Below are positions 18,341 through 27,301 of a stretch of DNA of 64,000 nt, in pieces (the stretch's first letter is position 1; the number at the start of each line of letters is the position of its first letter). The notes under the pieces are model-generated. The model ran no database searches and was not told the DNA's origin. It was given only the letters and a program-made list of their open reading frames with translations. Made by a program: the position numbers and the translations under genes. The stretch is from Butyrivibrio sp. (GTDB lineage: Bacteria; Bacillota; Clostridia; Lachnospirales; Lachnospiraceae): assembly GCF_017433805.1 (NCBI RefSeq), contig NZ_JAFRGN010000043.1, forward strand, positions 62,001 through 126,000. The letters run 5' to 3'.

Positions 18341-20383
18341 TCAGCGTTTCTCTGCCATTACGCGATTCATAACTCTTTCAAATTCACCTATATTTATTGG
18401 CTTAGCTATAAAGCCATCGAAGCCTTCTCTAATAAACATCTCCTTGGCACCGCTGACAGCATTAGCAGTAAGCGCAATAATCCTGATCTTACTGTTATCA
18501 CGCTCAGCCATACCTCTTATGAACTTCATAGCTTCTACTCCATCCATCCCCGGCATCATGTGATCCATGAAAATAACGTCATAATCATTCTTACTATACT
18601 TATCAATTGCTTCTTTTCCGCTTTCTGCAGTATCAACGATCATCTTGTATTCACCAAACAGACCTCTTGCCACAACAAGGTTCATCTGTTCATCATCTAC
18701 TACAAGCGCCTTGACACCATCAAGTACTGGCTTCTTGAAGTCTTTAGTAAGGACATCTGTCGCCCTTTCAATATTTCCATCGAGTATCTGAACCACTGTA
18801 AGGCCGTGGAATGGCTTGTTTATACAAACAATATTTGAATTATCAACATGCTGGCTATCATCTGCACATATCATGGTTACAGTGATATTTCCATTTGCCA
18901 GATTTCTGATATAGGATTTATCTTTTTGGTATTCTTTGTGGCCCATAAACACATGGGTAATCTTGCCTTTAGCCACAAGCTTTTTGAGATCATCCAAAGA
19001 AGTTGCAAAATACAGGTTAACCCTCAGGCCTGCTGCCAGATTCTTGCCCATATTTCTGTACATCTCACCAAGAGCCGGATGTCTGTTCTTATCGCCCATA
19101 TCGTAAAAGACAACGTTAATAAACTTATCAGTACTGATTCCAAGGCAAGGTGACGGATCAATAACCTCCTGGAAGATACTGACTCTTACAGTTGTTCCCT
19201 TTCCCCTCTGGCTCTCAATCCTGACAAAGCCATTCATAGCTCTTACAACGCCGTATACTATAGAAAGACCAAGTCCAATACCGCCAGTACTCCTGGTTCT
19301 TGTCATATTGGCCTGGTATACACCCTTTTGGACACTCTCAATGTCCTTGGCTGTCATTCCAATACCTGTATCTGTAACTTCGATAATCAGGTTTACTCCA
19401 TAGTCTTTTTTTAGGGCCGAAATTCTGAGGTATGCACCACCCTCATTAGTGAATTTAAAGGCATTATCCAGAAGGTGAGATATGATCTTCTGTATTTTTC
19501 TGATATCACCCCTAAGGACTGCTGGAACTGTAGGATCTACATCCACGATAAATTCCAGATGAGTCTTAACGTGCATGGCGTTATAATTGGCCAGAATATC
19601 ATGGATAATGGAAGTTACCATGTATCTGCCATTTTCAAGCGTAAGGTTATTCTGCTGGATTTCACTGTAGTCCTGGATGTCTTCGATCTGGCCAGCCATT
19701 CTAAGACCAGCATTTCTGATCTGTATAATATCTTCTCTTGCTTCTTTTCTAAGAATCAGATCTGTAAGTCCATTTATAACGTTAAGAGGAGTTCTGAGCT
19801 CATGAGAAATATTAACCAGAAAGTCCTCCATATCACTGTCATGGCTCATTTTTTCTTTACTTAGCTTTTCTATCTGTGCTTCATCATCCTGCCTTTTTTC
19901 AAGAAGACAACTTAGTATCAAATAGATAAACAAAGCAGCTACAACATGTAAGAGCAGTCTTGAAACAACTAACGAAGTAAGCTGGTAATATGAATTTCTG
20001 ACTGAAAGAACTATCTGTATCCCTATGATCACAAAAAACTCAATGAGAACGAGCTTTAAAAAAATTCTTCTGTCAAGAAGCGCTGCTATTCCCATTAAGA
20101 GAGCACAAATGACTATTACATCAAAAAAGCTTGAGCTATGTATGCCATGGTAGAAAGTTATAACCATGGAAAAGATCAGATAGAAGTTCTCTCTAAAAGA
20201 ACTCCTGTTGTACTGAACAATATGCATCCACCACATGGCAAGAACACTCACGCCAATAAGAGGTGGCATCCAGAATTCCCACCCCATGGCAATGTTCTCA
20301 ACAATGGCGCCAGTGCAAAATATGGATATTATGAAAATCGCCATGCTATGAACTCTGTTTTTTTCCTGCCTGCTTTCTTCCAA
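18341..20383 (-). CDS. Hybrid sensor histidine kinase with C-terminal receiver
   Basis: A 680-residue kinase. About six membrane helices (residues 12-160) precede HisKA with VNISHELRTPL (His194) and an HATPase domain with GGIGLGLSIVYGVV. A middle region (about 415-540) looks like a degenerate receiver (VVFYDMG start, CINKPFHG end) with no clear phospho-aspartate. The C-terminal receiver (about 555-675) has VVDDEQMN, FMDHMMPGMDG and ALTANA, and looks functional. No HPt is present, so phosphate may pass to the HPt of the neighbouring 1150-residue kinase; that is inference from adjacency (18-bp gap). The start is TTG after AAAGGAG, two bases beyond the stop of the GGDEF gene. Confidence 0.86.
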   Translation of the reverse strand: MEESRQEKNRVHSMAIFIISIFCTGAIVENIAMGWEFWMPPLIGVSVLAMWWMHIVQYNRSSFRENFYLIFSMVITFYHGIHSSSFFDVIVICALLMGIAALLDRRIFLKLVLIEFFVIIGIQIVLSVRNSYYQLTSLVVSRLLLHVVAALFIYLILSCLLEKRQDDEAQIEKLSKEKMSHDSDMEDFLVNISHELRTPLNVINGLTDLILRKEAREDIIQIRNAGLRMAGQIEDIQDYSEIQQNNLTLENGRYMVTSIIHDILANYNAMHVKTHLEFIVDVDPTVPAVLRGDIRKIQKIISHLLDNAFKFTNEGGAYLRISALKKDYGVNLIIEVTDTGIGMTAKDIESVQKGVYQANMTRTRSTGGIGLGLSIVYGVVRAMNGFVRIESQRGKGTTVRVSIFQEVIDPSPCLGISTDKFINVVFYDMGDKNRHPALGEMYRNMGKNLAAGLRVNLYFATSLDDLKKLVAKGKITHVFMGHKEYQKDKSYIRNLANGNITVTMICADDSQHVDNSNIVCINKPFHGLTVVQILDGNIERATDVLTKDFKKPVLDGVKALVVDDEQMNLVVARGLFGEYKMIVDTAESGKEAIDKYSKNDYDVIFMDHMMPGMDGVEAMKFIRGMAERDNSKIRIIALTANAVSGAKEMFIREGFDGFIAKPINIGEFERVMNRVMAEKR

Positions 20384-20385
20384 AC

Positions 20386-22530
20386 TTATACTCCTTTATC
20401 CAACTCTGTTTTCTCGTTTTCCAAAAGCTCAAAGGTATACTTTATAACTACCTGAATATCAGTTGCACCATTAGAGCAAAAGACAGCTGCCACCGTTGCC
20501 TGACATTCTTTCTCACCAAGCAGTCGCTTAGCCCGTTGTACATCATTGTCAAAGTATGTCTCATCACTTTCAAAACCAAACGCCACAAAGGTTTCACCAG
20601 ATAGTCTGTATACATTCTCATCGCCAAAGGCTTCAATCAGGCTCTGAGCTGTATTTCTAACCATCTCATCTCCGATATCATGTCCCATTTTTGTATTTAT
20701 TTCCTTTAGATTTTCTATCTCGCAGAGGACATAACCAAAGGTCTGGGCCATATCAAGCTTTTCTTCCGTAAATTCTTTTAAAGCAATACGATTCTTGGCT
20801 CCCGAAAGAGAATCATGATAGCTGAAATAGATGATCCTATCCTGCTCTTTGCGCTGATTTATAAACTGAGCCATGAAATACGGCAGAATCCTCATAACCT
20901 CATATACGCTACTAATTGCATCCTTAGGAATATCGCTGATACCGACAAAACCAATAGAAGTATCACCTGATTTGATCGGACTGAAAACTGCATTGGATAG
21001 ATTACCCTTCTGCATCATGTCATACAAAAATGGTGACAATTCTTTAACCTCGTCAGCGTTGTTTATAACAAAACAGTTGCCAGCAGCTGACATAATCTTC
21101 TGATGAAGCTGCTCCATTTCTTTATCCGTTGGTAAAGTCTCAATCTCTTTTTCCATAGGAGTAAGTCCATCCTTGAACCACTCATAGGTTTGAGACATAC
21201 CACCATTTTCATTCATTTCAAAAATATAAGTTCTCTTAGCCTGTAGTTCTTTACCTAAATACTCCAAAAGAAGCTTGATACTCTCTATAGGATTTCTGGA
21301 ATTGGCAGCAAACTGAAGCGATCTGTTTATGAATCTGTCTCTGTTGATAGCAACCTGATCGTTGGTCCACCATTTTACAAATTGAAGGATCATGATAACT
21401 ATAAAGATTACTATTCCAACGCGCATGAAGGCGCCATAAGAATCCTGCATTTCCGTGTTATATCTCCACATGATGACGTCAAATATCATCATCACTAAAA
21501 GAATGCAGGTTGCCACCTTAAAGGTCTGAAGACCCGAAGGGATTTCAAGCTTCTTGCAATATATATTGTTTTCAATAAGAAGTATCGCCAGAATAGAAAC
21601 ATCGAGCACTACGCCACCAGCAGCAAACCAGCCATCTGACCTCATCATATCCAGATCTGCTACATAGCGCAGCACCACCATAGCTATCAGCGATAATATG
21701 GAGATAAAGCCAGATACCACGTTGTATCTACTCCTATTTAACTTAGTGAGGGAATTTACAAACACGACAAAAGGATAGCCCAACATAGGAATTGAGAGTG
21801 TTCCTACGATTCGCCAGAAATAATAATGCCCCGACAGGAGCTGAACAATATTGGAATTAATAAGGCACCAAATACCTACTACAAATGCGGCTGCACCTAG
21901 AGCCAGAACATTATATGGAGACCTGGATTTATCTGGAATTCCCATCCACAAAACAACCAGCAGCAATCCAAAGAATATGATCAGTGTTGAAGTCACAACA
22001 AGCGAAGCTCTGTCATAAATAAATCGCCTGATATAATCAGCTGGTTTTCCCAGATATGCTCTATATATCTGTCCTGATATATCTCTATCTACAAGTCTTT
22101 CAATCTGCATGGTTATAGTCTTTCCAGCATCCTCTCTGGAAAGTCCCACAGCATGAAAAGCTACTCCATAGCCTTTTCCTGTTATGTTCTCAACAGAATT
22201 AAAATCATATACTCTTCTCTTACCAACAGAAACCTTTATATTTACGTTTCTGGATTCAAAACAGATGCAATCTCCATCAAAAATGTAATACGGGAGTTTT
22301 TTTGTTAGAATAATACTGTTCTCAAAGTCTTTTACATTGAGATCGTCTATCTCATAAACGTTTCCATACTCATCAAGCCATTCAGAATTATAGTCAGTCA
22401 TTTCAGGCAAATAACTGCGACTGAACGCATCCGAATTGATAAGCGAAACCACAGAAACAATAAGAACAAAAGCCGCATATACACAGCCTACTATTTTGTT
22501 TATCCCAAAATGTTTTTTGTTTTCCTGCAT
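20386..22530 (-). CDS. Membrane protein with GAF and degenerate GGDEF domains
   Basis: A 714-residue protein: one N-terminal membrane segment (about 12-32), an extracytoplasmic stretch (about 35-165), a block of about seven helices (about 170-390) resembling 7TMR-DISM receptors, a GAF-like domain (about 400-550) and a C-terminal GGDEF-type domain starting YHDSLSGAKNR. The GGDEF signature reads SGETF, with the metal/catalytic Asp-Glu pair changed to Glu-Thr, so cyclase activity is doubtful and a GTP- or c-di-GMP-sensing role is more likely. It is the first gene of a three-gene unit with the two hybrid kinases. Confidence 0.82.
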   Translation of the reverse strand: MQENKKHFGINKIVGCVYAAFVLIVSVVSLINSDAFSRSYLPEMTDYNSEWLDEYGNVYEIDDLNVKDFENSIILTKKLPYYIFDGDCICFESRNVNIKVSVGKRRVYDFNSVENITGKGYGVAFHAVGLSREDAGKTITMQIERLVDRDISGQIYRAYLGKPADYIRRFIYDRASLVVTSTLIIFFGLLLVVLWMGIPDKSRSPYNVLALGAAAFVVGIWCLINSNIVQLLSGHYYFWRIVGTLSIPMLGYPFVVFVNSLTKLNRSRYNVVSGFISILSLIAMVVLRYVADLDMMRSDGWFAAGGVVLDVSILAILLIENNIYCKKLEIPSGLQTFKVATCILLVMMIFDVIMWRYNTEMQDSYGAFMRVGIVIFIVIMILQFVKWWTNDQVAINRDRFINRSLQFAANSRNPIESIKLLLEYLGKELQAKRTYIFEMNENGGMSQTYEWFKDGLTPMEKEIETLPTDKEMEQLHQKIMSAAGNCFVINNADEVKELSPFLYDMMQKGNLSNAVFSPIKSGDTSIGFVGISDIPKDAISSVYEVMRILPYFMAQFINQRKEQDRIIYFSYHDSLSGAKNRIALKEFTEEKLDMAQTFGYVLCEIENLKEINTKMGHDIGDEMVRNTAQSLIEAFGDENVYRLSGETFVAFGFESDETYFDNDVQRAKRLLGEKECQATVAAVFCSNGATDIQVVIKYTFELLENEKTELDKGV

Positions 22531-22639
22531 AATATACTCCTATGCATACTACCACTCATATATCATTTTAACATGCAATATTACGTTAAATTATTATTTT
22601 AATATTAAATATTCATTCACGAATTAACCTTTTTACGCG

Positions 22640-22668
22640 TTGACTTTAACACTTTGAAGTGTTATAGT
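22640..22668 (+). promoter_or_regulatory. Promoter of tyrA-aroA with embedded operator-like palindrome
   Basis: TTGACT (22640-22645), 17-bp spacer, TATAGT (22663-22668). The spacer is almost filled by the perfect inverted repeat AACACTT-TG-AAGTGTT (22648-22663), a position suited to a repressor. Confidence 0.7.
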
Positions 22669-22711
22669 TGATGTTGCACAAATATGCTTTGTTAAGGGGA
22701 TTTTTACCTTT

Positions 22712-23815
22712 ATGGATACTAGAATATACGGTTTTGTTGGCTTGGGACTTATCGGCGGTTCTATGGCCAGAGCAATAAAGAATGCCGAGCCTGATTGTAA
22801 GATTATTGCTTACACGCCTCACAGATCAACTGTTGATGCTGCCAAGGAAGAAGGAACTATTGATGTAGCGCTTGACAGGATCGGACCAGAATTTACAGAT
22901 TGCGATTACATTTTCCTGTGCGCTCCTGTTGAGATCAACAATGATAATTTAGAGCTTCTGATGCCCTATCTTAGTCTTAAAACTACTGTTACAGATATCG
23001 GAAGTGTCAAGAACAGCATTCATGAAAAAGTTAGAGAACTTGGAATCGAGAAGCAGTTTATAGGTGGTCATCCAATGACTGGAACAGAGCGAATCGGTTA
23101 TCAGAACTCCAAGGCATCTCTTTTGGAAAATGCCTATTATATCCTGACCAAAACTGATTCATGTCAGAAAGAGCGTCTTGAGGATTACTACCTGCTTGTT
23201 AAAAAAATGGGAGCTATTCCTCTTGTTGTTCCATATCTTCAGCACGACTATGCTACAGCCGCCATCAGCCATGTTCCTCACGTACTGTCAGCAGCGCTTG
23301 TTAATCTTGTCAAAAACAGCGACAACGAGGACCATCTGATGAAGACAATTGCAGCTGGAGGCTTTAAGGATATCACCAGGATTTCCTCCTCCTCTCCTGT
23401 CATGTGGCAGCAGATCTGTAATACCAACTCAGAGAATATTTCAGGGCTCTTAGAGCACCTTATTGATTCACTTATAGAGATCAAACTGGCTGTAGAGGAT
23501 CATGATCCGGACAAGCTCCTGGATTTCTTTACATCCGCCAGAACCTACAGAGAATCCTTCTCAGACTTTACAAGTGGTCCTATTCAGAAGACTTATGTGC
23601 TCCACGTAGAAATCGACGATCAGCCTGGACGTCTGGCTGCCGTTGCAGTTCTTTTATCTGACCACAATGTGAATATCAAAAACATCGGAATTGTACATAA
23701 CAGGGAATATGAGCGAGGAACTCTACGAATTGAGTTCCATAGCGGAAAAGACCTGGAACAGGCCACTAAGCTACTGACAAGCAATGAATACACTGTTGTT
23801 CTGACACAGGGATGA
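22712..23815 (+). CDS. tyrA: Prephenate dehydrogenase with C-terminal ACT domain
   Basis: A 367-residue enzyme that oxidises prephenate to 4-hydroxyphenylpyruvate for tyrosine, with NAD. The N-terminal Rossmann motif GLGLIGGS is at residues 10-17, followed by DIGSVKNSI and GGHPMTGTE with the catalytic histidine (ISHVPHVLS is the second conserved block). From about residue 290 an ACT domain begins (HVEIDDQPGRLAAVAVLLSD), the usual tyrosine feedback site. It is followed after 16 bp by aroA, forming an aromatic amino-acid operon. An AAGGGGA ribosome site precedes the ATG at a rather long 12-base spacing. Confidence 0.93.
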   Translation: MDTRIYGFVGLGLIGGSMARAIKNAEPDCKIIAYTPHRSTVDAAKEEGTIDVALDRIGPEFTDCDYIFLCAPVEINNDNLELLMPYLSLKTTVTDIGSVKNSIHEKVRELGIEKQFIGGHPMTGTERIGYQNSKASLLENAYYILTKTDSCQKERLEDYYLLVKKMGAIPLVVPYLQHDYATAAISHVPHVLSAALVNLVKNSDNEDHLMKTIAAGGFKDITRISSSSPVMWQQICNTNSENISGLLEHLIDSLIEIKLAVEDHDPDKLLDFFTSARTYRESFSDFTSGPIQKTYVLHVEIDDQPGRLAAVAVLLSDHNVNIKNIGIVHNREYERGTLRIEFHSGKDLEQATKLLTSNEYTVVLTQG

Positions 23816-23831
23816 CAATTGGAGAACACAA

Positions 23832-25160
23832 ATGATATCACTAGAAAAAGCTAAACATCCATTAAAAGGCGACGTTTTCGTTCCTGGAGATAAATCCATT
23901 TCTCACAGGAGCATCATGTTTGGTGCCCTTGCAGAAGGCACCACCGAGATAACAGGTTTCCTTGAAAGTGCAGACTGCCTCTCAACAATAGAGTGCTTCA
24001 AAAAGCTTGGAATCATCATCGATCACACTATGAGACCAACTCACGGTGTTCCAACTATCACTGTTCACGGAAGAGGTCTCCACGGCCTTACAGCCGCTGA
24101 TTCCACTCTGTACACAGGAAATAGCGGAACCACCACAAGGCTTATGTCAGGTATTCTGGCTGCTCAGCCTTTTGATTCTAACATTACAGGCGACAGCTCC
24201 ATAGAGAAAAGACCTATGAGCCGTATCATCAAGCCTCTTTCTCAGATGGGCGCTGATATTTCCTCTGTACTTGGTAATGACTGTGCTCCGCTTCACATAG
24301 GTGGAGGCCGTAAGCTTCGTGGAATCAACTATCGTAACCCTATAGCTTCAGCTCAGGTTAAATCAGCTATTCTCCTTGCCGGCCTTTATGCAGATGGAGA
24401 AACCGTAGTTTATGAGCCAGCTCTTTCCAGAAACCACTCAGAGATAATGCTCTCTGCCTTTGGTGCAGATGTACATAATGAAATAGCCAGAGATGGTAGC
24501 GCTGCTGCTATACTTAATCCTGGAATGCCACTTCATGGCATCAAGATAAATGTCCCTGGAGACATTTCATCCGCCGCATATTTCATTGCTGCAGCCCTTA
24601 TAGTTCCTGGTTCTGAGCTTCTTATCAGAAATGTTGGCATTAACAATACAAGATGCGGTATTCTGACTATTCTCAAGCAGATGGGTGCTGATATCACTCT
24701 TATGAACATCAATGAAGACGGTGAGCCTCGTGCTGATATTCTTGTTAAGCACAGTGAGCTCCACGGCAATCAGAACAATAAATTTGAGATCGGTGGTAAA
24801 GACATCCCTACAATGATAGATGAGCTTCCAATGGTTGCAGTTCTTGCTGCTACAGCTGGCTGTGATACTATCATCAAGGACGCAGCAGAGCTCAAGGTAA
24901 AAGAATCAGACAGAATCGCTACTGTTGTTGAGAACCTTAAGGCTATGGGTGCTGACCTTGAGGCAACAGATGACGGTATGATAATTCATGGTGGTAAGCC
25001 TCTTCACGGGGCCGATATCAACACTCATAACGATCACCGCCTTGCCATGTGCTTTGCAATCGCTGCTCTGGCTGCAGAAGGCACCACAAGAATTCTGGAT
25101 GACGCCTGCGTTGGTATCTCATATCCTACCTTCTTCTCAGATCTTCAGAGATTACTGTAA
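23832..25160 (+). CDS. aroA: 3-phosphoshikimate 1-carboxyvinyltransferase (EPSP synthase)
   Basis: A 442-residue EPSP synthase, sixth step of the shikimate pathway: shikimate-3-phosphate plus phosphoenolpyruvate. Signature stretches are PGDKSISHRSIMFGALAEG (residues about 18-36), LYTGNSGTTTRLMSGIL, RPMSRIIKPL, DIPTMIDELPMVAVLAA, ELKVKESDRI and NDHRLAMCFAIA. The active-site lysine, arginines and glutamate are all visible. The Gly-Asn-Ser-Gly-Thr loop departs from the class I GNAGTAxR loop, as in many Firmicute class II enzymes. GGAGAACACAA precedes the ATG. A bidirectional terminator follows. Confidence 0.95.
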   Translation: MISLEKAKHPLKGDVFVPGDKSISHRSIMFGALAEGTTEITGFLESADCLSTIECFKKLGIIIDHTMRPTHGVPTITVHGRGLHGLTAADSTLYTGNSGTTTRLMSGILAAQPFDSNITGDSSIEKRPMSRIIKPLSQMGADISSVLGNDCAPLHIGGGRKLRGINYRNPIASAQVKSAILLAGLYADGETVVYEPALSRNHSEIMLSAFGADVHNEIARDGSAAAILNPGMPLHGIKINVPGDISSAAYFIAAALIVPGSELLIRNVGINNTRCGILTILKQMGADITLMNINEDGEPRADILVKHSELHGNQNNKFEIGGKDIPTMIDELPMVAVLAATAGCDTIIKDAAELKVKESDRIATVVENLKAMGADLEATDDGMIIHGGKPLHGADINTHNDHRLAMCFAIAALAAEGTTRILDDACVGISYPTFFSDLQRLL

Positions 25161-25170
25161 TGAATTATAA

Positions 25171-25201
25171 AAGGCTTTAGGAAGAAATTTCCTAAAGCCT
25201 T
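25171..25201. terminator. Bidirectional terminator between aroA and the PilZ gene
   Basis: AAGGCTTTAGGAA and TTTCCTAAAGCCTT form a near-perfect stem around GAAA, with T-rich sequence on both exits. It serves the convergent aroA (+) and PilZ (-) genes. Confidence 0.85.
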
Positions 25202-25213
25202 ATATTTATTAGC

Positions 25214-25564
25214 TTAATGTCCCTGATGCTCAAGCTCATCAGTAACTGTCTCATATACCTGAATTCTCATCTGGTCTGCATCTGGCATTCCAATAAAGAT
25301 ACCGCCATATCTGAAGATATCACCCTCTTTATCAGCTCTTACGATCTGAATGAACACATGTATCTTATCCTTGTTCCAGAGTGTTAAGTTAGCCTCATAG
25401 TTGCTGCCAATGGTAAGAGCCTTATCAGTTGAAAAGCCAATTCCATCCCTCGAGCAGTCATGGATTTCGATATCGGCCACTTCACCGTTATCCGGTCCGC
25501 CCAGTTCCTTCAAAAGAAGTTCTCCGGAAAGTTCCAGTCTTTTATGTTTTCTCTTATCTTCCAT
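25214..25564 (-). CDS. PilZ-domain protein (c-di-GMP receptor)
   Basis: A 116-residue single PilZ domain. The c-di-GMP-binding signature is complete: RKHKR near the N-terminus (RxxxR) and DCSRDGIGF (D/NxSxxG). PilZ proteins bind c-di-GMP and change the activity of a partner such as a flagellar motor or glycosyltransferase. Its partner is not evident. It sits downstream of the serine-dehydratase-like gene but over 90 bp away, so it may be separately transcribed. With the EAL and GGDEF-type proteins at 10-22 kb it shows that c-di-GMP signalling is active in this organism. Confidence 0.88.
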   Translation of the reverse strand: MEDKRKHKRLELSGELLLKELGGPDNGEVADIEIHDCSRDGIGFSTDKALTIGSNYEANLTLWNKDKIHVFIQIVRADKEGDIFRYGGIFIGMPDADQMRIQVYETVTDELEHQGH

Positions 25565-25658
25565 AATTACCCCCGCTGATATGATAGATAATCAACTATA
25601 TTTCGTTATCTATATTCATAATAACGCAATATATGCACATCAGCAAGTACTATGAAGA

Positions 25659-27281
25659 TTATACAGCTTCAAATTTAAGATTATCTGCCATGAGGTCGCT
25701 CAGGAACTGCTTGCACTTCTGAGCTGCAGGTGTTGTGCAGGTTCCGCAGTCAGAACCACACAGGCGCTCTGGAGGTGTCAATCTGTAGTGTCTCTCCATT
25801 GCCTGAAGGCATTCATGGTATGGAATCAGTGGATCAATACCGATAATTGCCATCTCAGCATACATTGGAGCTGTCACTGCTGCCCTAAGAGTCCTTGTGA
25901 TACATGGGAATTCAAGGCCGCCTGGAATTGGATCGCAGACAAGTCCCATGTTCGCCTGAAGAGCCATGGATGCTGCACGCTCTACTGCTATGCCAACGTC
26001 TACTAGTGGATCATCCGGCGTGATCAGATAGGCAATTGCTCCAGCTGCCATGGCATTACATACTCCTGATTCTCCAATACAGCCTCTGTCACCGGAAGCA
26101 TTAGTATGAGTGTAGGCCAATGCTCCCAGGGCCGCAGCGATCACAAGTGCTTCCAGCTCTCTTTCCCTGCTAAAGCCCCTGTCCTCTCTTACTGCATCAA
26201 GCGCTGAATACAAATATCCGCCGCCAGTTCCCATTGGGCCCGGAACAATCTTAAAGCCGGGGACCTTGGCATTGGTGGCATAAGCATGAGTTAAAATGTG
26301 TCTTGTAAGAGAGTCAGATATTACCTTACCTCCATCAAGATATTTCTTCCACAGCTTGCCATAAATAGGAAGTGTAGGTGTATCCTCCGCATCGTAGTCA
26401 AGCTCCTCAAGGCTGTGAATCTGCTTATCAAATATATCCCTTATCTTAATAAAGAACGCCCAGATCTCTTCTTCACTCCATCCAGAGGCATCCTTTTCAT
26501 ACTCAATTGCAGCCTGAAGAAAAGATATTCCCCTGTCACTGGCAACCTGCCTCCACTCCTCAACAGTTGTAAAGAGCTGTTTCTTCTTGGCCTTAGTAGT
26601 AACTACTGGAAGGACAGCTGGAAGATGCACTGTCTGTCCAGCGCCTCCTGCCAGAATATCGTCGACATCAGAAATATCAATATCAGTCTCTATGAAAAGA
26701 GCTTCTCTATCATCAGCATTTGTGACTATGCGATGTTCTACAACATGATCACCAAATTTCTCAATATACTTGGAGACCAGGTTATCCAAATCTGTATCAG
26801 TACCTATAACCAATGTTCCGAATGTATCAGCCTGCCAGTTAAGCTTATAACCATAGGCTTCATATATCCTGATCATTCCTCCGCCTACAGATGCCCCAAT
26901 CAGCTCGCCCTGACTGCTTTCTCCATAGACATTTATCTTAACTGCCCTAAAGTAACCAAAATTCCCATCATCAAGTCTGAATTCATAGGATAGTTTTTTC
27001 TCCTGGGCAAGTCTGTGAGCATCAAAAAGTCTCTTATCATCTGTGGCAAAGCCCTGTACACCACCAAGATACCCTCTGTCTGTCATAAAATTCCCCAGTG
27101 ACTTAAATCGGCCTATATCCTCCTGTTGAAGCGAGAATACAACCTTTTTAGGCTCTTCCTTGATAAGATGTCTTGCCACATTACCTATTCTTGCCGGGCC
27201 TGCAAAGCCTCCTGATGATCCCGGCTGCATTATAGGTCCAAATACGTCATTAAAAAAATCCGGATAAAAAATTTTAGCCAT
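25659..27281 (-). CDS. Fe-S L-serine dehydratase-like protein (fused beta-alpha, atypical)
   Basis: A 540-residue fusion of a serine-dehydratase beta-like domain (about 1-200) and alpha-like domain (about 240-530). The alpha part keeps the [4Fe-4S] cysteines: GCIGESG, LVCDPIPGG and FPCITRT. The beta part has QPGSSGGFAGPARIG where true serine dehydratases have the SSSHTAG motif, so the histidine of that motif is missing. The C-terminal tail is cysteine-rich (CGSDCGTC, AQKC). It may act on serine, cysteine or a derivative, releasing ammonia and a keto acid; the substrate is uncertain. It is the last gene of the nitrogenase-like/sulfur cluster, 20 bp after the trans-sulfuration enzyme gene. Confidence 0.75.
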   Translation of the reverse strand: MAKIFYPDFFNDVFGPIMQPGSSGGFAGPARIGNVARHLIKEEPKKVVFSLQQEDIGRFKSLGNFMTDRGYLGGVQGFATDDKRLFDAHRLAQEKKLSYEFRLDDGNFGYFRAVKINVYGESSQGELIGASVGGGMIRIYEAYGYKLNWQADTFGTLVIGTDTDLDNLVSKYIEKFGDHVVEHRIVTNADDREALFIETDIDISDVDDILAGGAGQTVHLPAVLPVVTTKAKKKQLFTTVEEWRQVASDRGISFLQAAIEYEKDASGWSEEEIWAFFIKIRDIFDKQIHSLEELDYDAEDTPTLPIYGKLWKKYLDGGKVISDSLTRHILTHAYATNAKVPGFKIVPGPMGTGGGYLYSALDAVREDRGFSRERELEALVIAAALGALAYTHTNASGDRGCIGESGVCNAMAAGAIAYLITPDDPLVDVGIAVERAASMALQANMGLVCDPIPGGLEFPCITRTLRAAVTAPMYAEMAIIGIDPLIPYHECLQAMERHYRLTPPERLCGSDCGTCTTPAAQKCKQFLSDLMADNLKFEAV

Positions 27282-27301
27282 ATGCCTCTCCCCTAGTTGT
27301 A

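Noticed and set aside
26298-26993. 231-residue plus-strand reading frame
   Set aside because: It is antisense to the serine-dehydratase-like gene, whose motifs and frame are clear.
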